Shown one piece after another: positions 35,696 to 44,767 of a DNA stretch of 64,000 nt (its first letter is position 1; each line of letters opens with the position of its first letter). Below the pieces are notes generated by a model, which searched no databases, was not told the origin of the DNA, and saw only the letters and a program-made list of their open reading frames with translations. The stretch is taken from the NCBI GenBank assembly GCA_046347475.1, contig JAXMGD010000002.1, forward strand, positions 558,001 through 622,000. Reading direction: 5' to 3'. Origin of the DNA: CAMCXE01 sp046347475. Its GTDB lineage: Bacteria; Pseudomonadota; Gammaproteobacteria; Pseudomonadales; Cellvibrionaceae. The position numbers and the translations under genes were made by a program.

Positions 35696-36451
35696 CTAAG
35701 CACTAGATTGCCATAACCTGCGCTGGCGTAGGGCTTCAAATAAACATACGCCAGTAGCTACCGACACATTAAGACTACTCACACTGCCACACATGGGAAT
35801 GTGCGCTAAATAATCGCAATGCTCACGGGTTAAACGCCGCATACCGCTGCCCTCCGCGCCCATGATCACAGCAATATTACCGGTGAGGTCAAGATCATAA
35901 ATGGTCTCTTTAGCATCACCACTGGTGCCCACTAACCAGACACCTAACTCCTGCAATTTTTCTAAACAGCGCGATAAATTGGTGACGCTCACTAAGGGCA
36001 CAGAATCTGCCGCGCCGCAGGCCACCTTACGGGCGGTTTCCGTCAGCCCCGCTGAATTATCCTTGGGAATAATTACCGCTTGTACGCCGGCGGCATCGGC
36101 AGATCGCAGGCACGCGCCTAAATTATGTGGGTCGGTTACACCATCGAGCACCAATAAAAAAATAGGTGCGGCATTGGCAATTAATTCATATAAAAAAGCT
36201 TCATCGTGCAACTGGCCTGGCTTGGCCACTGCAATGACGCCCTGATGATTTCCTTCTGCGCTGCGCGCATCCATCTCTTTACGGGTTTGCCACTCCCAAC
36301 TGATTCCCTGGGACTGAGCTAAATTCAGTACTTTTTGGATGCGCTGATCTTCGCGCCCGCGCAAGACGAATAACTTCTCAACGCGCAGGGGCGCTGTTTT
36401 TAATAATGACTGCACAGCGTGCAGCCCAAATACATATTCAGATTTTGCCAT
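35696..36451 (-). CDS. rlmB: 23S rRNA 2'-O-ribose G2251 methyltransferase
   Basis: 251 residues of the SpoU/TrmH family. An N-terminal substrate-binding domain (YVFGLHAVQSLLKTAPLRVEKLF) is followed by the knotted SPOUT domain with motif 1 LDGVTDPHNLGACLRSA, motif 2 AVIMGAEGSGMRR and motif 3 IPMCGSVSSLNVSVA. It methylates G2251 in the peptidyl-transferase centre. It lies downstream of rnr in the same orientation, the conserved order. Confidence 0.96.
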   Translation of the reverse strand: MAKSEYVFGLHAVQSLLKTAPLRVEKLFVLRGREDQRIQKVLNLAQSQGISWEWQTRKEMDARSAEGNHQGVIAVAKPGQLHDEAFLYELIANAAPIFLLVLDGVTDPHNLGACLRSADAAGVQAVIIPKDNSAGLTETARKVACGAADSVPLVSVTNLSRCLEKLQELGVWLVGTSGDAKETIYDLDLTGNIAVIMGAEGSGMRRLTREHCDYLAHIPMCGSVSSLNVSVATGVCLFEALRQRRLWQSSA

Positions 36452-36626
36452 GAAAAGTGCTCTAAAAATAAAGCCCTGGGTATTGGATTCCCCAAGGCAT
36501 TGTGCAGAGTGTATAAATTGTCATGCTATCCCACGCAATGACTCCAGTGGATTGTGCGCAGAATTAATTATGTCGGCGCCCCGCCAATACACCGCAAGCA
36601 CACACATCCACGCAGTTGCGACCTGG

Positions 36627-36660
36627 TATTAACCCGGCAAAATTGAGTGCCGGATTAATA
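36627..36660. repeat. Inverted repeat between rlmB and rnr
   Basis: TATTAACCCGGCA (36627-36639) pairs with TGCCGGATTAATA (36648-36660) with one mismatch across an eight-base loop. There is no T run, so it is not a standard terminator; it may be an mRNA stability or processing element. Confidence 0.5.
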
Positions 36661-36723
36661 ACGGTGCTAGGACAAAGGGGCAACAGGCCCGATGGCATTT
36701 GTCGAGCCAATAAAAATAAATCG

Positions 36724-39700
36724 CTATTTTTTCGTTTTACCTGGCGATTTGGCTTTAGTTGCAGGCTTGGCGACTTTACCAGCAGGCTTTTTTAACCCTG
36801 TCGCTTTAGCAATAGCCTTTTTAGGCTTTTCACTCGGCCGCCCCACAGGCTTAGCGGACGAGGCCCGAGCTTTAGCCTCTGGGCTTTTAGCGGCTGAAGC
36901 TGGAGCAGCTTTTTTAACTGCCGCTGGCTTTTTTACGGCACTTGTTTTTACAGTGCTTGTTTTTACAGTACTTGTTTTTAAGGTGCCGGATTTTTTATCC
37001 GCTACAGGCTTAGTTGCGGCCACTTTTTGCTTGCCGGTGGATTTTTTTAACGCCGCATCTTTTTTATCTATAGCTGCTTTTTTGGCAACAGAGCTGGGCT
37101 TACCAACTGCGCTTTTAGGCCCAGAAGCGGATTTTGACTTAGCCTTAGAAGAGGCCTTAGTCGTGACCTTAGTTGTAGCCACAGGGCTCTTAATCTCTTC
37201 TTTTACCTTTGCTTTTACTTTTGGCTGAGCCGCCACAGGCTTGTTAGCTGGCGCAAGGGGTTTTTTCTTACTCAAGGATTTTGCGGTATCCGTAAGTGCC
37301 GTTTTAGCTTGGCCTGGTTTTTTTACTGACGGCTTGGCAGCGTTCTGGGTTTTTCCAACGGACGCTTTGGCTGCAGATGTTTTGAGTGCAGGCGTTTTAG
37401 TGGATTTTTTCTTATTGTCCGCCGCTTTGGATGCCGCAGCAACAGGCACTGCTGACACGGGGCGTTTGCGCACAGTCACGGCTGCGGCATTCACTAACTC
37501 GGCAGTAGTCTGTTTAATTGCTTTATCCGCCATAACTGCAGTTTTACCAGCCGCTTGAGAATTCAGCCGGGTTTTTACCTGCTTAGCCGCCTCGGCCTCA
37601 GCCGATGGAGCTACTCGTTGTGCCGGATGGGCAGCCAATTTTGCTTTAGCGGCGCGCTCAGATTTTGATAATTTCTTTTTCTTCTTTTTATTGCCGGAAG
37701 ACTTAGCTAAGTGTTCTGCGGCTATAGCCTGCTGCGCTTTCGCCACAGATTCATTAGCTACAGACCCAGCGCGCCCAACCGGTTTTTTATCGCGTTTGAA
37801 CTTAGCGTTGGGAACACTTTTACCCAAATGCTCCACTAATTCAAAATCAACCTTGCGGTCATCCAAACTCACACGCACCACTTTTACCCTCAAGCGATCC
37901 CCCAAGCGGAATGTCCGCCCAGTGCGCTCACCCAGCAAGCGATGCTGAGCGGGCTGGTGGTGATAATAATCCTGCGGCAAAGACGAAATATGCACTAGGC
38001 CTTCAACAAATAAATCACTTAATTCAACAAATAAACCAAAGCCCACTACAGCGCTCACAATACCTTGGAACACCTCGCCCACACGGCTTTGCAAATATTC
38101 ACATTTCAGCCAGCCCACTACATCGCGAGTGGCTTCATCTGCTCGTCGCTCGGTTAACGAACACTGCTCACCTAAGGTTACTATATCGGTAACCGAGTAA
38201 GGGTAGGTTTGCGCGGCCGCCACAATTGGAGCATCGGGGTGGCGACGCACACGTTTAGAAGGACGATCTGAGCGAATTAAACTGCGAATCGCCCGATGGG
38301 TCAGCAAATCAGGGTAGCGCCGAATCGGTGAGGTGAAATGGGTATAGGCTTGATAGGCAAGGCCAAAATGGCCTTTATTTTCCGGGCTATACACAGCCTG
38401 ATTCATACTGCGCAATAATACGGTTTGAATTAATGAGGCATCTGGCCTGTGTGCTACAGCCTGAATAATCGCTTGATAATCAGCCGGTTTAATATCCTCA
38501 TAACTGCGCAGCGACAAACCCAATTCGGAGAGAAAATCTTTTAACAATTCTAATTTGCGCTCTTTAGGCGGCTCGTGCACACGATAGAGCGCAGGCACTG
38601 CTAATTCCTCTAAGAATTTAGCGGCGCATACATTGGCCGCTAGCATACATTCTTCAATTAGCTTATGCGCATCATTGCGCACCACCGGCACAATTTTGTC
38701 TATTTTTCGTTGCGCGTCGAAAATAATTCGAGTTTCGGTGGTTTCAAAATCAATTGCCCCGCGCTCATCGCGGGCGCCGCGCAAGGCGGCATATAAATTA
38801 GCCAGCTCATCAAGATGCGGCACAACAGAGGCGAACCGAGTGCGAATCTCACTGTGCTTTAAGCTGCGTTCTTTTAACATTTCCCCCACTTGGGTATAGG
38901 TTAAACGCGCTTTGGAATGCATGACGGATTCATAAAACACAAAACCGGTAATTTTACCGGCGGCGCTTATGGTCATTTCACAGATCATGCATAATCTGTC
39001 TACGGCAGGATTTAAGGAACACAAGCCATTAGATAAAGCCTCCGGCAACATGGGGACAACATAATCGGGAAAATAAACCGAATTGCCGCGCAGTTGTGCC
39101 TCGCGATCCAATGGCGAATCCACCGCCACATAATGAGCCACATCGGCAATGGCCACATATAAACGCCACCCACCGCCGCGTTTTTTCTCACAAAATACCG
39201 CGTCATCAAAATCCCGTGCGTCTTCACCATCGATGGTGACTAAGGGCAAATGACGCATATCAATGCGCATTAATTTATCCGCTTCTTGCACCTGCGGATT
39301 AATTGCTGCCGCCTGTGCCGCCACATCGTCGGGCCACAGATAAGGAATATTGTGGGAGCGAATCGCCACGTCTATTTCCACACCGGGCGCTAAATGTTCA
39401 CCTAATATTTCCACCACTCGACCGGAGGGAAAGCGGTTTTTAAAGGGGTGATCAACCACCTCAAGGGCAATTAATTGACCAGTTTTAGCGCCACCTAAGG
39501 CATCCTCGGCCACTAAAATATCCTGAAAGATACGCGGGTTATCCGCCCGTAAAAAATGTATACCGCGCTCGGAATATAAGCGCCCGACGAGGGTTTTGGC
39601 AGGCGACGCGATAACTTCAATGATGGCGCCCTCAATACGGCCGCGAAAATCGGTTTGCCCCTTGCGCACCAATACTTCATCGCCATCAAAGACTTTGCGC

Positions 39701-40059
39701 ATCTGCCGATTGGTTAAATAAATATCCTCGCCACCGCCTAAAGGCATCACAAATCCATAGCCATCTCGATGGCCCTGCACACGCCCGCGCACCAGGTCGA
39801 ATTTATCCACCACCGCATAGGCGCCTTTGCGATTGCTCACCAATTGTCCATCTCGCTCCATGGCGATAAGCCGCCTGCGCAGCGCCTCTATCGCGTTAGG
39901 GTCATCAAGGCCCAAACGTTGACAGAGCGTCATATGACTGAGGGGGCCTTCCGCTGCGGCCAGGATTTCGGAGATTAATTCGCGGCTGGCGATGGGATTT
40001 TCGTATTTTTGTAGTTCGCGGGCCGCTTGCGGATCGACAAAGGATGGCGGTTGCTTCAA
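36724..40059 (-). CDS. rnr: Ribonuclease R with long lysine/alanine-rich tail
   Basis: 1111 residues, about 300 more than E. coli RNase R. Order: N-terminal helix-turn-helix (ISEILAAAEGPLSHMTLCQRL, about 30-50), cold-shock domains (about 80-230), RNB catalytic domain with the acidic site TIDGEDARDFDDAVF near 285, and an S1 domain (VFQGIVSAVVGFGLFVELSD, about 650-735). From about 745 to the end is a low-complexity basic tail of Lys, Ala, Ser, Thr, Pro and Val with short repeats such as STVKTSTVKTSAVKK, resembling histone H1-type tails. The enzyme degrades structured RNA 3' to 5'. The tail likely adds RNA or ribosome binding. No terminator was noted before rlmB, so co-transcription is likely. 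Confidence 0.95.
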   Translation of the reverse strand: MKQPPSFVDPQAARELQKYENPIASRELISEILAAAEGPLSHMTLCQRLGLDDPNAIEALRRRLIAMERDGQLVSNRKGAYAVVDKFDLVRGRVQGHRDGYGFVMPLGGGEDIYLTNRQMRKVFDGDEVLVRKGQTDFRGRIEGAIIEVIASPAKTLVGRLYSERGIHFLRADNPRIFQDILVAEDALGGAKTGQLIALEVVDHPFKNRFPSGRVVEILGEHLAPGVEIDVAIRSHNIPYLWPDDVAAQAAAINPQVQEADKLMRIDMRHLPLVTIDGEDARDFDDAVFCEKKRGGGWRLYVAIADVAHYVAVDSPLDREAQLRGNSVYFPDYVVPMLPEALSNGLCSLNPAVDRLCMICEMTISAAGKITGFVFYESVMHSKARLTYTQVGEMLKERSLKHSEIRTRFASVVPHLDELANLYAALRGARDERGAIDFETTETRIIFDAQRKIDKIVPVVRNDAHKLIEECMLAANVCAAKFLEELAVPALYRVHEPPKERKLELLKDFLSELGLSLRSYEDIKPADYQAIIQAVAHRPDASLIQTVLLRSMNQAVYSPENKGHFGLAYQAYTHFTSPIRRYPDLLTHRAIRSLIRSDRPSKRVRRHPDAPIVAAAQTYPYSVTDIVTLGEQCSLTERRADEATRDVVGWLKCEYLQSRVGEVFQGIVSAVVGFGLFVELSDLFVEGLVHISSLPQDYYHHQPAQHRLLGERTGRTFRLGDRLRVKVVRVSLDDRKVDFELVEHLGKSVPNAKFKRDKKPVGRAGSVANESVAKAQQAIAAEHLAKSSGNKKKKKKLSKSERAAKAKLAAHPAQRVAPSAEAEAAKQVKTRLNSQAAGKTAVMADKAIKQTTAELVNAAAVTVRKRPVSAVPVAAASKAADNKKKSTKTPALKTSAAKASVGKTQNAAKPSVKKPGQAKTALTDTAKSLSKKKPLAPANKPVAAQPKVKAKVKEEIKSPVATTKVTTKASSKAKSKSASGPKSAVGKPSSVAKKAAIDKKDAALKKSTGKQKVAATKPVADKKSGTLKTSTVKTSTVKTSAVKKPAAVKKAAPASAAKSPEAKARASSAKPVGRPSEKPKKAIAKATGLKKPAGKVAKPATKAKSPGKTKK

Positions 40060-40129
40060 AGGTTTAGTCCTGCACTATATGAGTTGACAAGAGTATACAG
40101 CCTATCGGCGCAAATAGCTGGTGCAAGTG

Positions 40130-40158
40130 TTGACACCTGTAGCGACTATCTTTATAGT
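40130..40158 (+). promoter_or_regulatory. Promoter of tRNA-Leu
   Basis: Consensus TTGACA (40130-40135), a 17-base spacer and TATAGT (40153-40158). The start would fall near 40165, nine bases before the mature tRNA. A GC-rich discriminator (CGCGGCC) follows, as expected for a stringently controlled stable RNA. Confidence 0.85.
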
Positions 40159-40173
40159 CGCGGCCTCATTTTA

Positions 40174-40258
40174 GCCCAGGTGGTGAAATTGGTAGACACG
40201 CCAGCTTCAGGTGTTGGTGGCGCAAGCCGTGGAGGTTCAAGTCCTCTCCTGGGCACCA
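40174..40258 (+). tRNA. tRNA-Leu (anticodon CAG)
   Basis: 85 bases with encoded CCA. Acceptor stem GCCCAGG/CCTGGGC, D-arm with GGTGAAATTGGTAGACAC, anticodon loop CTTCAGG (CAG), a class II long variable arm (TGGCGCAAGCCGT) and T-arm GGTTCAAGTCC. Its own promoter and terminator flank it. It is divergent from rnr, as in pseudomonads. Confidence 0.97.
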
Positions 40259-40261
40259 TAC

Positions 40262-40294
40262 AAAAAAAGGCCGCTTTATGCGGCCTTTTTTATT
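40262..40294 (+). terminator. Terminator after tRNA-Leu
   Basis: GGCCGC (40269-40274) pairs with GCGGCC (40280-40285), flanked by A7 before and T6 after, so it can also act on the opposite strand. Confidence 0.9.
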
Positions 40295-40325
40295 GCCTGC
40301 ACTTTATTTTCTGCTTACAGCAACT

Positions 40326-40856
40326 TCAGTGATCGGGAATACAGAGGAATAAATCGGTAGCGCCCACATCAAGCCCCAGCTGCGTTAATAAGGTGGTTAC
40401 CTGACCGCGATGATGGGTTTGATGATTAAAAAAATGCAGCACTACAAACCCGAGAGTCTTATTTATTTCCTCCCCCCGCAGATTTTTATAACTCAGCCGC
40501 GAGGCGAGCACTTCATCGTTTAATTCCTGCACCAATGTGCTAATGATATTATCCAGTGCGCGGCGTTGGTATAACAAAGACGCAAGTGCCGGATAAAGGA
40601 TTTCATTGAGCGCTGCAGGCGTAGGAAATTCAGTCATAGGCTGCAAAGCATTAAAACGCGCAGGATGCTTGGCAATGCGTTTTAGCCAAATAATATCAGC
40701 CACTAAAATGTGATTGAGCGTTCCCAAAATGGAGCCAAAAAACGCGCCCCGGTCTAGCCGCAGCGCGGCTTCATCCAGCTGCGCCGCACAGGTGTACAGC
40801 CTTTTATTCATGACGGTATTGTAATGAGCAAAAATTTCGCAACCGGCTTTTAACAT
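40326..40856 (-). CDS. DinB-family protein
   Basis: 176 residues of the DinB/YfiT-like four-helix bundle. Metal-binding His residues appear in LNHILVADIIWLKR (near residue 49) and in HFFNHQTHHRGQVTTLL (near 137-153), matching the usual three-His site. Members are thiol-dependent metalloenzymes; the substrate is unknown. The start at 40856 follows GAGGG with suitable spacing; a second in-frame ATG five codons upstream lacks a ribosome site. It follows the GFA gene closely and they may be co-transcribed. Confidence 0.85.
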   Translation of the reverse strand: MLKAGCEIFAHYNTVMNKRLYTCAAQLDEAALRLDRGAFFGSILGTLNHILVADIIWLKRIAKHPARFNALQPMTEFPTPAALNEILYPALASLLYQRRALDNIISTLVQELNDEVLASRLSYKNLRGEEINKTLGFVVLHFFNHQTHHRGQVTTLLTQLGLDVGATDLFLCIPDH

Positions 40857-40885
40857 TGGAGAAACCCTCACATTAAGCAGATGCC

Positions 40886-41311
40886 CTAGGGTTGCGGCCG
40901 TGGTGGCGGCGCAGGTTGTTGCTCAAAACGCTCAAGGCTCGGATCCATGCAGGCCCATTGCGGGGCGCTGGCAGCCCAAATATTAGCGCTGGGTTTTATA
41001 GAGGATGGATCACTTAAGGTGCCAGCACGTACAACCGTAAATTGTGGGCGCGCTGAAGAATTGGCAAATAGGTGGCAACCACACTGGGGACAAAAACGGC
41101 GTTTCACTTCATTGCCGCTATCGGCAAGACTACTATATTCCTGGGTGGCGCCCGTTGCGCTTAAAGAATCTGAAGGCACAATAATATTCACCGTGCCATT
41201 GGCCGATACATGCTGACAGGTGCGGCACCAACAAATACGCGCCGCCACAGGTTCACTGGTTATACGATAGGTTACTGCGCCACACAGGCAACTGCCGGTT
41301 CGTTCTGTCAT
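40886..41311 (-). CDS. GFA-family (CENP-V/Gfa domain) protein
   Basis: 141 residues with the glutathione-dependent formaldehyde-activating (GFA) fold. Zinc-binding cysteines appear as GSCLCGAVTY (near residue 7), CWCRTCQHVSA (near 27-33) and RRFCPQCGCHLFAN (near 72-78). The true activity of most members is unproved. The start at 41311 has AAGGGC at good spacing and begins the conserved MTERTGSCLCG; a longer in-frame reading lacks support. The C terminus is proline-rich. Confidence 0.87.
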   Translation of the reverse strand: MTERTGSCLCGAVTYRITSEPVAARICWCRTCQHVSANGTVNIIVPSDSLSATGATQEYSSLADSGNEVKRRFCPQCGCHLFANSSARPQFTVVRAGTLSDPSSIKPSANIWAASAPQWACMDPSLERFEQQPAPPPRPQP

Positions 41312-41477
41312 AAATAGCCCTTCATTCTGAATGATTGCATACGCGTGAGGGGCCAACATACGTCATCAAGGGTGCCTGAGGCAATATCAACCCTACGCAG
41401 GTTCACCAGAAGGTTAAGTGCAGAATTATTTATTCATACTGCGATATTTAGTAGCGGCTTATTGCCTAGCTAAAAGT

Positions 41478-41718
41478 AAAGGGCACTCGCGGAAATTCAA
41501 TTTTTTTGATGATAGCGAGGCATTTTCGGGAGGACGACTGCAGTGATGCAGGAGCCAAAGTCGAATGAGGAATGTTATGGGGTATAAATCACCCGCTGAG
41601 CACGAAACAACGTAAGGGCACCTCCGAAAATTCAATTTTCGTGATGATCGCGAGGCATTTTCGCGCGACATGAGGGAGTTTATAGAATATAAATGACCGA
41701 TTGAGCACGAAAATAACG
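41478..41718 (+). repeat. R5 tandem repeat (two diverged units)
   Basis: Two related units, about 41478-41612 and 41614-41718. Each begins AAGGGCAC, continues with AATTCAATTTT..TGATGAT.GCGAGGCATTTTCG, and ends with GAGCACGAAA.AACG. A third partial copy is at 43259. Noncoding; it lies with R1-C in the gene-free region 41312-42086. Confidence 0.75.
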
Positions 41719-41832
41719 AAGCGAGAGCGCGAAAAGTGGATTTCTGGAGGTGCCCGCAAGCGAGGGTGCGAACGGTGGATTTCAAAAAGCTCCCTTAATA
41801 CAGCTGCACTTATGCAACGTCGGATAGGTAAA

Positions 41833-41965
41833 TTACTAGCTGTACGGAAGCAATGAATACACATCATTTCAGACCGTCAAAAAGAGGGACCTTTTTGACG
41901 AGCCTACAAGGATGTATTCACGGCGTGTCTGAAATGATGTGTATTCATTGCTGGTGCCTAGGTAG
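41833..41965 (+). repeat. R1 palindromic element, copy C
   Basis: About 133 bp, nearly identical to copy B (left end TTACTAG, right end CTAGGTAG). It has a perfect outer stem AATACACATCATTTCAGAC/GTCTGAAATGATGTGTATT and the same inner hairpin. Confidence 0.92.
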
Positions 41966-42086
41966 CATATTAACCCAGCGCGTGTTATGCCGGGTTAATA
42001 AAATGCCTGGCAGGCAAAGCATAGCGTTCGCGCTATAAATGCTGCGCGTCGGCCTGTAAAAGCCGCAGTGCCATATAAAGACTAAA

Positions 42087-42965
42087 TTATTCTGCACTAC
42101 CCTTAACTTTGTACGCGCTAACGCTATTGGCGAAAAAGTTGGGTACAAATAATAATTTAGCGCTTTCACTGTACATAATATCAGCGGTGTTGATGCCCTC
42201 AGCGACCGAATCTAACAATAAGTTCTGCTCACCTTTTTTAGAGACAGACCATATTTGCCCCTCCCAAGACGACACCAAATAAGAATTGCATTTAAAAGGT
42301 GTAATGCCGTCTATCTCAAATGGAAAATCAGCGCCTAACTGCTTGGTTTTTTTGCCAGGGTCGTAGGCAATAAGTTGTGTAGAGGCGCCCACCAAGAGTC
42401 GATCCTGTTCTGCCCAGAGGCCATTTGCGCTCGGCACTTCTTCAAGATACACATCGACCTTGTGATTTTTTAAGCGATAAACACGGGCGGCTAAGGTATC
42501 TGATACATAAATAGTGCCGCGCTCATCGGCCGCCACATCATTAAGTAATATGGCGCCCGGCATGGGTATTTTTTCAATCACTTGAGCGGTATTAATATCA
42601 ACCACCACCAACTCATCTATATCCGCCACAAAAACTTTATCTTTAAACTGAGCCATGCCCTTAGGTGCATTCAAACCTACCAGCCAATTTTTATCCAAAA
42701 TTTCGCCGCGGCTATTTATTTTTACCAATCCGCCCTTGCCATCTTTTGTAAAAGGATCACCATCAATGGATGACACCAAAAAATAATTTTGCCGTTTATT
42801 GACGACTTCGAGCACCGATTCAGGTGTTTCTATACCCTGTAAGGTCCAAACCGGTTGTAAGGCGAGGGGCTGAGCCGGTGGGTGGGCTAGCGCAGCGAGC
42901 GAGCTACAGGCAAGCACAGCTATGGATACGTGTGCAGATAATTTTTTTATTTTTGAAAGATTCAT
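42087..42965 (-). CDS. Secreted six-bladed beta-propeller protein (SMP-30/NHL-like)
   Basis: 292 residues with a signal peptide (hydrophobic AHVSIAVLACSSLAAL, cleavage after LAALA-HPP) and a propeller-type mature part: repeating units such as VFVADIDELVVVDINTAQV, GTIYVSDTLAARVYRL and DRLLVGASTQLIAYD. This resembles SMP-30/gluconolactonase-like or NHL proteins, but the metal-site pattern is not clear, so no enzymatic activity is assigned. AGGGG precedes the start at 42965. It is isolated in a repeat-rich region. Confidence 0.72.
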   Translation of the reverse strand: MNLSKIKKLSAHVSIAVLACSSLAALAHPPAQPLALQPVWTLQGIETPESVLEVVNKRQNYFLVSSIDGDPFTKDGKGGLVKINSRGEILDKNWLVGLNAPKGMAQFKDKVFVADIDELVVVDINTAQVIEKIPMPGAILLNDVAADERGTIYVSDTLAARVYRLKNHKVDVYLEEVPSANGLWAEQDRLLVGASTQLIAYDPGKKTKQLGADFPFEIDGITPFKCNSYLVSSWEGQIWSVSKKGEQNLLLDSVAEGINTADIMYSESAKLLFVPNFFANSVSAYKVKGSAE

Positions 42966-43258
42966 AACTACCCCTAAATTTAGTGTTTGAACGAGCGGTG
43001 GCCTTGCTATGACGAAAAGCCAATTATTCGAGGTTTGCAAAGAGCGGCTCACCTATTAACCCGGCGACACAATTAATCACCCTGATCTCTTGTGTCTTAG
43101 TGTCACTAAAACCTGGCGGTTAACTAAAAATCCAGGCTCTTTACAGGCTTTAACACTACAGGGATTTATCCAGTCTGTAGCGAATTTTCCACAACCAAGG
43201 GGCAACCATTAACTAACTCTTCTCTGGTGGCGCGGTGGATTAAATCTTAAGTACGCCT

Positions 43259-43345
43259 AGGGCAATTCAATTTTCCTGATGATCGCGAGGTATTTTCGCG
43301 CGGACGACTGCAGGGATGTAGGACGACCCCATGGATGGCAATGTT
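43259..43345 (+). repeat. R5 partial copy
   Basis: About 87 bp with GGCAATTCAATTTTCCTGAT and GATCGCGAGGTATTTTCGCG, matching the R5 units at 41478. It leads into CGACTGCAGGGATGTAGGAC, sequence that also flanks the other copies. Confidence 0.7.
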
Positions 43346-43486
43346 ATTAAGTTAAGGGAAATCGTAAAGGCAACCCTTGTGATCGCACAATCTTAGCCGC
43401 CAATAAATCTCAGTATTCGCACGGATTTGGGCGCCCACAAGGGGCGCCCCTACATGAGTTTCCTATTGAGAAAACCCTTATATTAA

Positions 43487-43606
43487 TGACATTGCCATGG
43501 ATGGGGGAGGTAGAATTTCATCGGGAATGAAATCGAGAACGACGCACGTCTGAATGGATTTAGGCGGTAACGACGCAGGAGCTAAAGTCGAGAATGCCAT
43601 AACAGA
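43487..43606 (+). repeat. R6 element, copy A
   Basis: About 120 bp (ATGGGGGAGGTAGAATTTCA, ATCGAGAACGACGCACGTCT, GACGCAGGAGCTAAAGTCGA). Its reverse complement recurs at 48084-48190. The gene-free stretch 42966-44087 holds this, R5, a widespread-looking GGGCGCCC..GGGGCGCCCC hairpin at about 43431-43452, and no recognisable gene. Confidence 0.75.
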
Positions 43607-43826
43607 AGGAGGAAGTTTTACGGTATCAATGACTATGAGCCGGAAAATAACCCAGGAGGGCAGCGGTGTTTATTAAGTGAATAGATGCGGTTTGAATGCA
43701 ACAGGGGCTCAAGCTCCTGCAATGTCGCTTAAAAAGCCCAAGAACCTTCAGCTGTTTTAAACTGAGCAGCCACAATAAATCAGCATTTTTTGTGTCGCCA
43801 ATTTAATAAGCCAGCAGATGAACAGG

Positions 43827-43853
43827 CAAAAAAAAAGCGCCGTTACCGGCGCT
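43827..43853 (-). terminator. Terminator candidate on the minus strand
   Basis: On the minus strand AGCGCCGGTAACGGCGCT forms a 7-bp stem followed by nine T (A run 43828-43836). It lies about 235 bases after the SUFU gene stop. Confidence 0.6.
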
Positions 43854-44011
43854 AAAGTCTTGGTTCACCAAGCATCACAACAATTCATAGAGTTCAACCA
43901 GTTGGGTGGGGCGAGTTGAGAGCACTTATTACATTGCGGAACCTGAAGCCACCGCTTTAGCAATAAATTTACAGATAGCAAAACGCCTGGCTATGGCGCC
44001 GGAGTGTAGTT

Positions 44012-44047
44012 GGAATTTTTTGTGGTATGCCGACCACAAAAAATTCC
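44012..44047. repeat. Perfect 15-bp hairpin
   Basis: GGAATTTTTTGTGGT (44012-44026) and ACCACAAAAAATTCC (44033-44047) pair perfectly around a six-base loop, 40 bases after the SUFU gene. It may terminate or stabilise that transcript, or be a small mobile-repeat remnant. Confidence 0.7.
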
Positions 44048-44087
44048 TACGGAACCGAGTTCGCACTTGAGCCGTTTATTATGCGAT

Positions 44088-44711
44088 TTACACGACACTT
44101 GCGCGCCCCTTATATGTCACAAGCCCGCCAGTAACCTCTATTAGCTTAGCTCTGATCTCCTCTGATGAGGACTGCTTTGCTGCCTCTAATTCTGCATGAG
44201 TGATGCCTACAACTTGTAAAAAGTCAACCTGGCCGGATTTGATAGAAAAACCGCTAGGAAAATTAACAGGCCGAACAAATAGCATTGTTTTAATTGTTTC
44301 AGACAGTGCAAATGGTACTCGGTGCCCATAATCTAGTGGAGGAAAATTACCCATTTGGCCATCGGATAGAAGTAGGTTATATGCCACCAGCGTTTGGAGA
44401 ATTTCTATAGCCCATGTTTCTTCATCCTCCGTTTCCATCAGAAACTCAATTCCAAGACCGGAATATTCTGCTGGAACTTCGGCCTCCCATGGATTTGACA
44501 TACCCGATGTTACATACGCCCAGGTCTTTCTGTTTCCATTGGGTGGGCACTTAAAAACACCGTGTGTTAGCCAACGTGGATCGACTGCTTTGGCATTCAT
44601 TCGCTCAAAAATTTTATTTGATAAAGGATAGATACCAGATCCAGTATCGCCGAATACTTCTTTATACGACGTTTCTTCTCGCTGTTCCCATGATTCTTCA
44701 AGGAAGCTCAT
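44088..44711 (-). CDS. Suppressor-of-fused (SUFU) domain protein
   Basis: 207 residues of the bacterial SUFU family, with blocks YSGLGIEFLMETEDEETWAI, LVAYNLLLSDGQMGNFPPLD and SIKSGQVDFLQVVGITHAEL. In bacteria SUFU proteins are common as immunity proteins of polymorphic toxin systems, but no toxin is adjacent. The start at 44711 has GCAGGAG with good spacing. The gene looks richer in A+T than its neighbours and sits alone in a repeat-rich stretch, which suggests horizontal acquisition; both are impressions from reading, not measurements. Confidence 0.85.
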   Translation of the reverse strand: MSFLEESWEQREETSYKEVFGDTGSGIYPLSNKIFERMNAKAVDPRWLTHGVFKCPPNGNRKTWAYVTSGMSNPWEAEVPAEYSGLGIEFLMETEDEETWAIEILQTLVAYNLLLSDGQMGNFPPLDYGHRVPFALSETIKTMLFVRPVNFPSGFSIKSGQVDFLQVVGITHAELEAAKQSSSEEIRAKLIEVTGGLVTYKGRASVV

Positions 44712-44767
44712 AGTCTCTCCTGCACATAACAGACATTTTTTGCCACCAAGCCACGGCAAGGCGGTAT

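Noticed and set aside
36692..37558. Long plus-strand open frames rich in Phe, Leu and Ala opposite the rnr tail
   Set aside because: They are the complement of the low-complexity Lys/Ala tail codons, not a separate membrane protein.
41478..41718. R5 tandem repeat considered as a CRISPR array
   Set aside because: Only two long diverged units, no short direct repeats with unique spacers and no cas genes.
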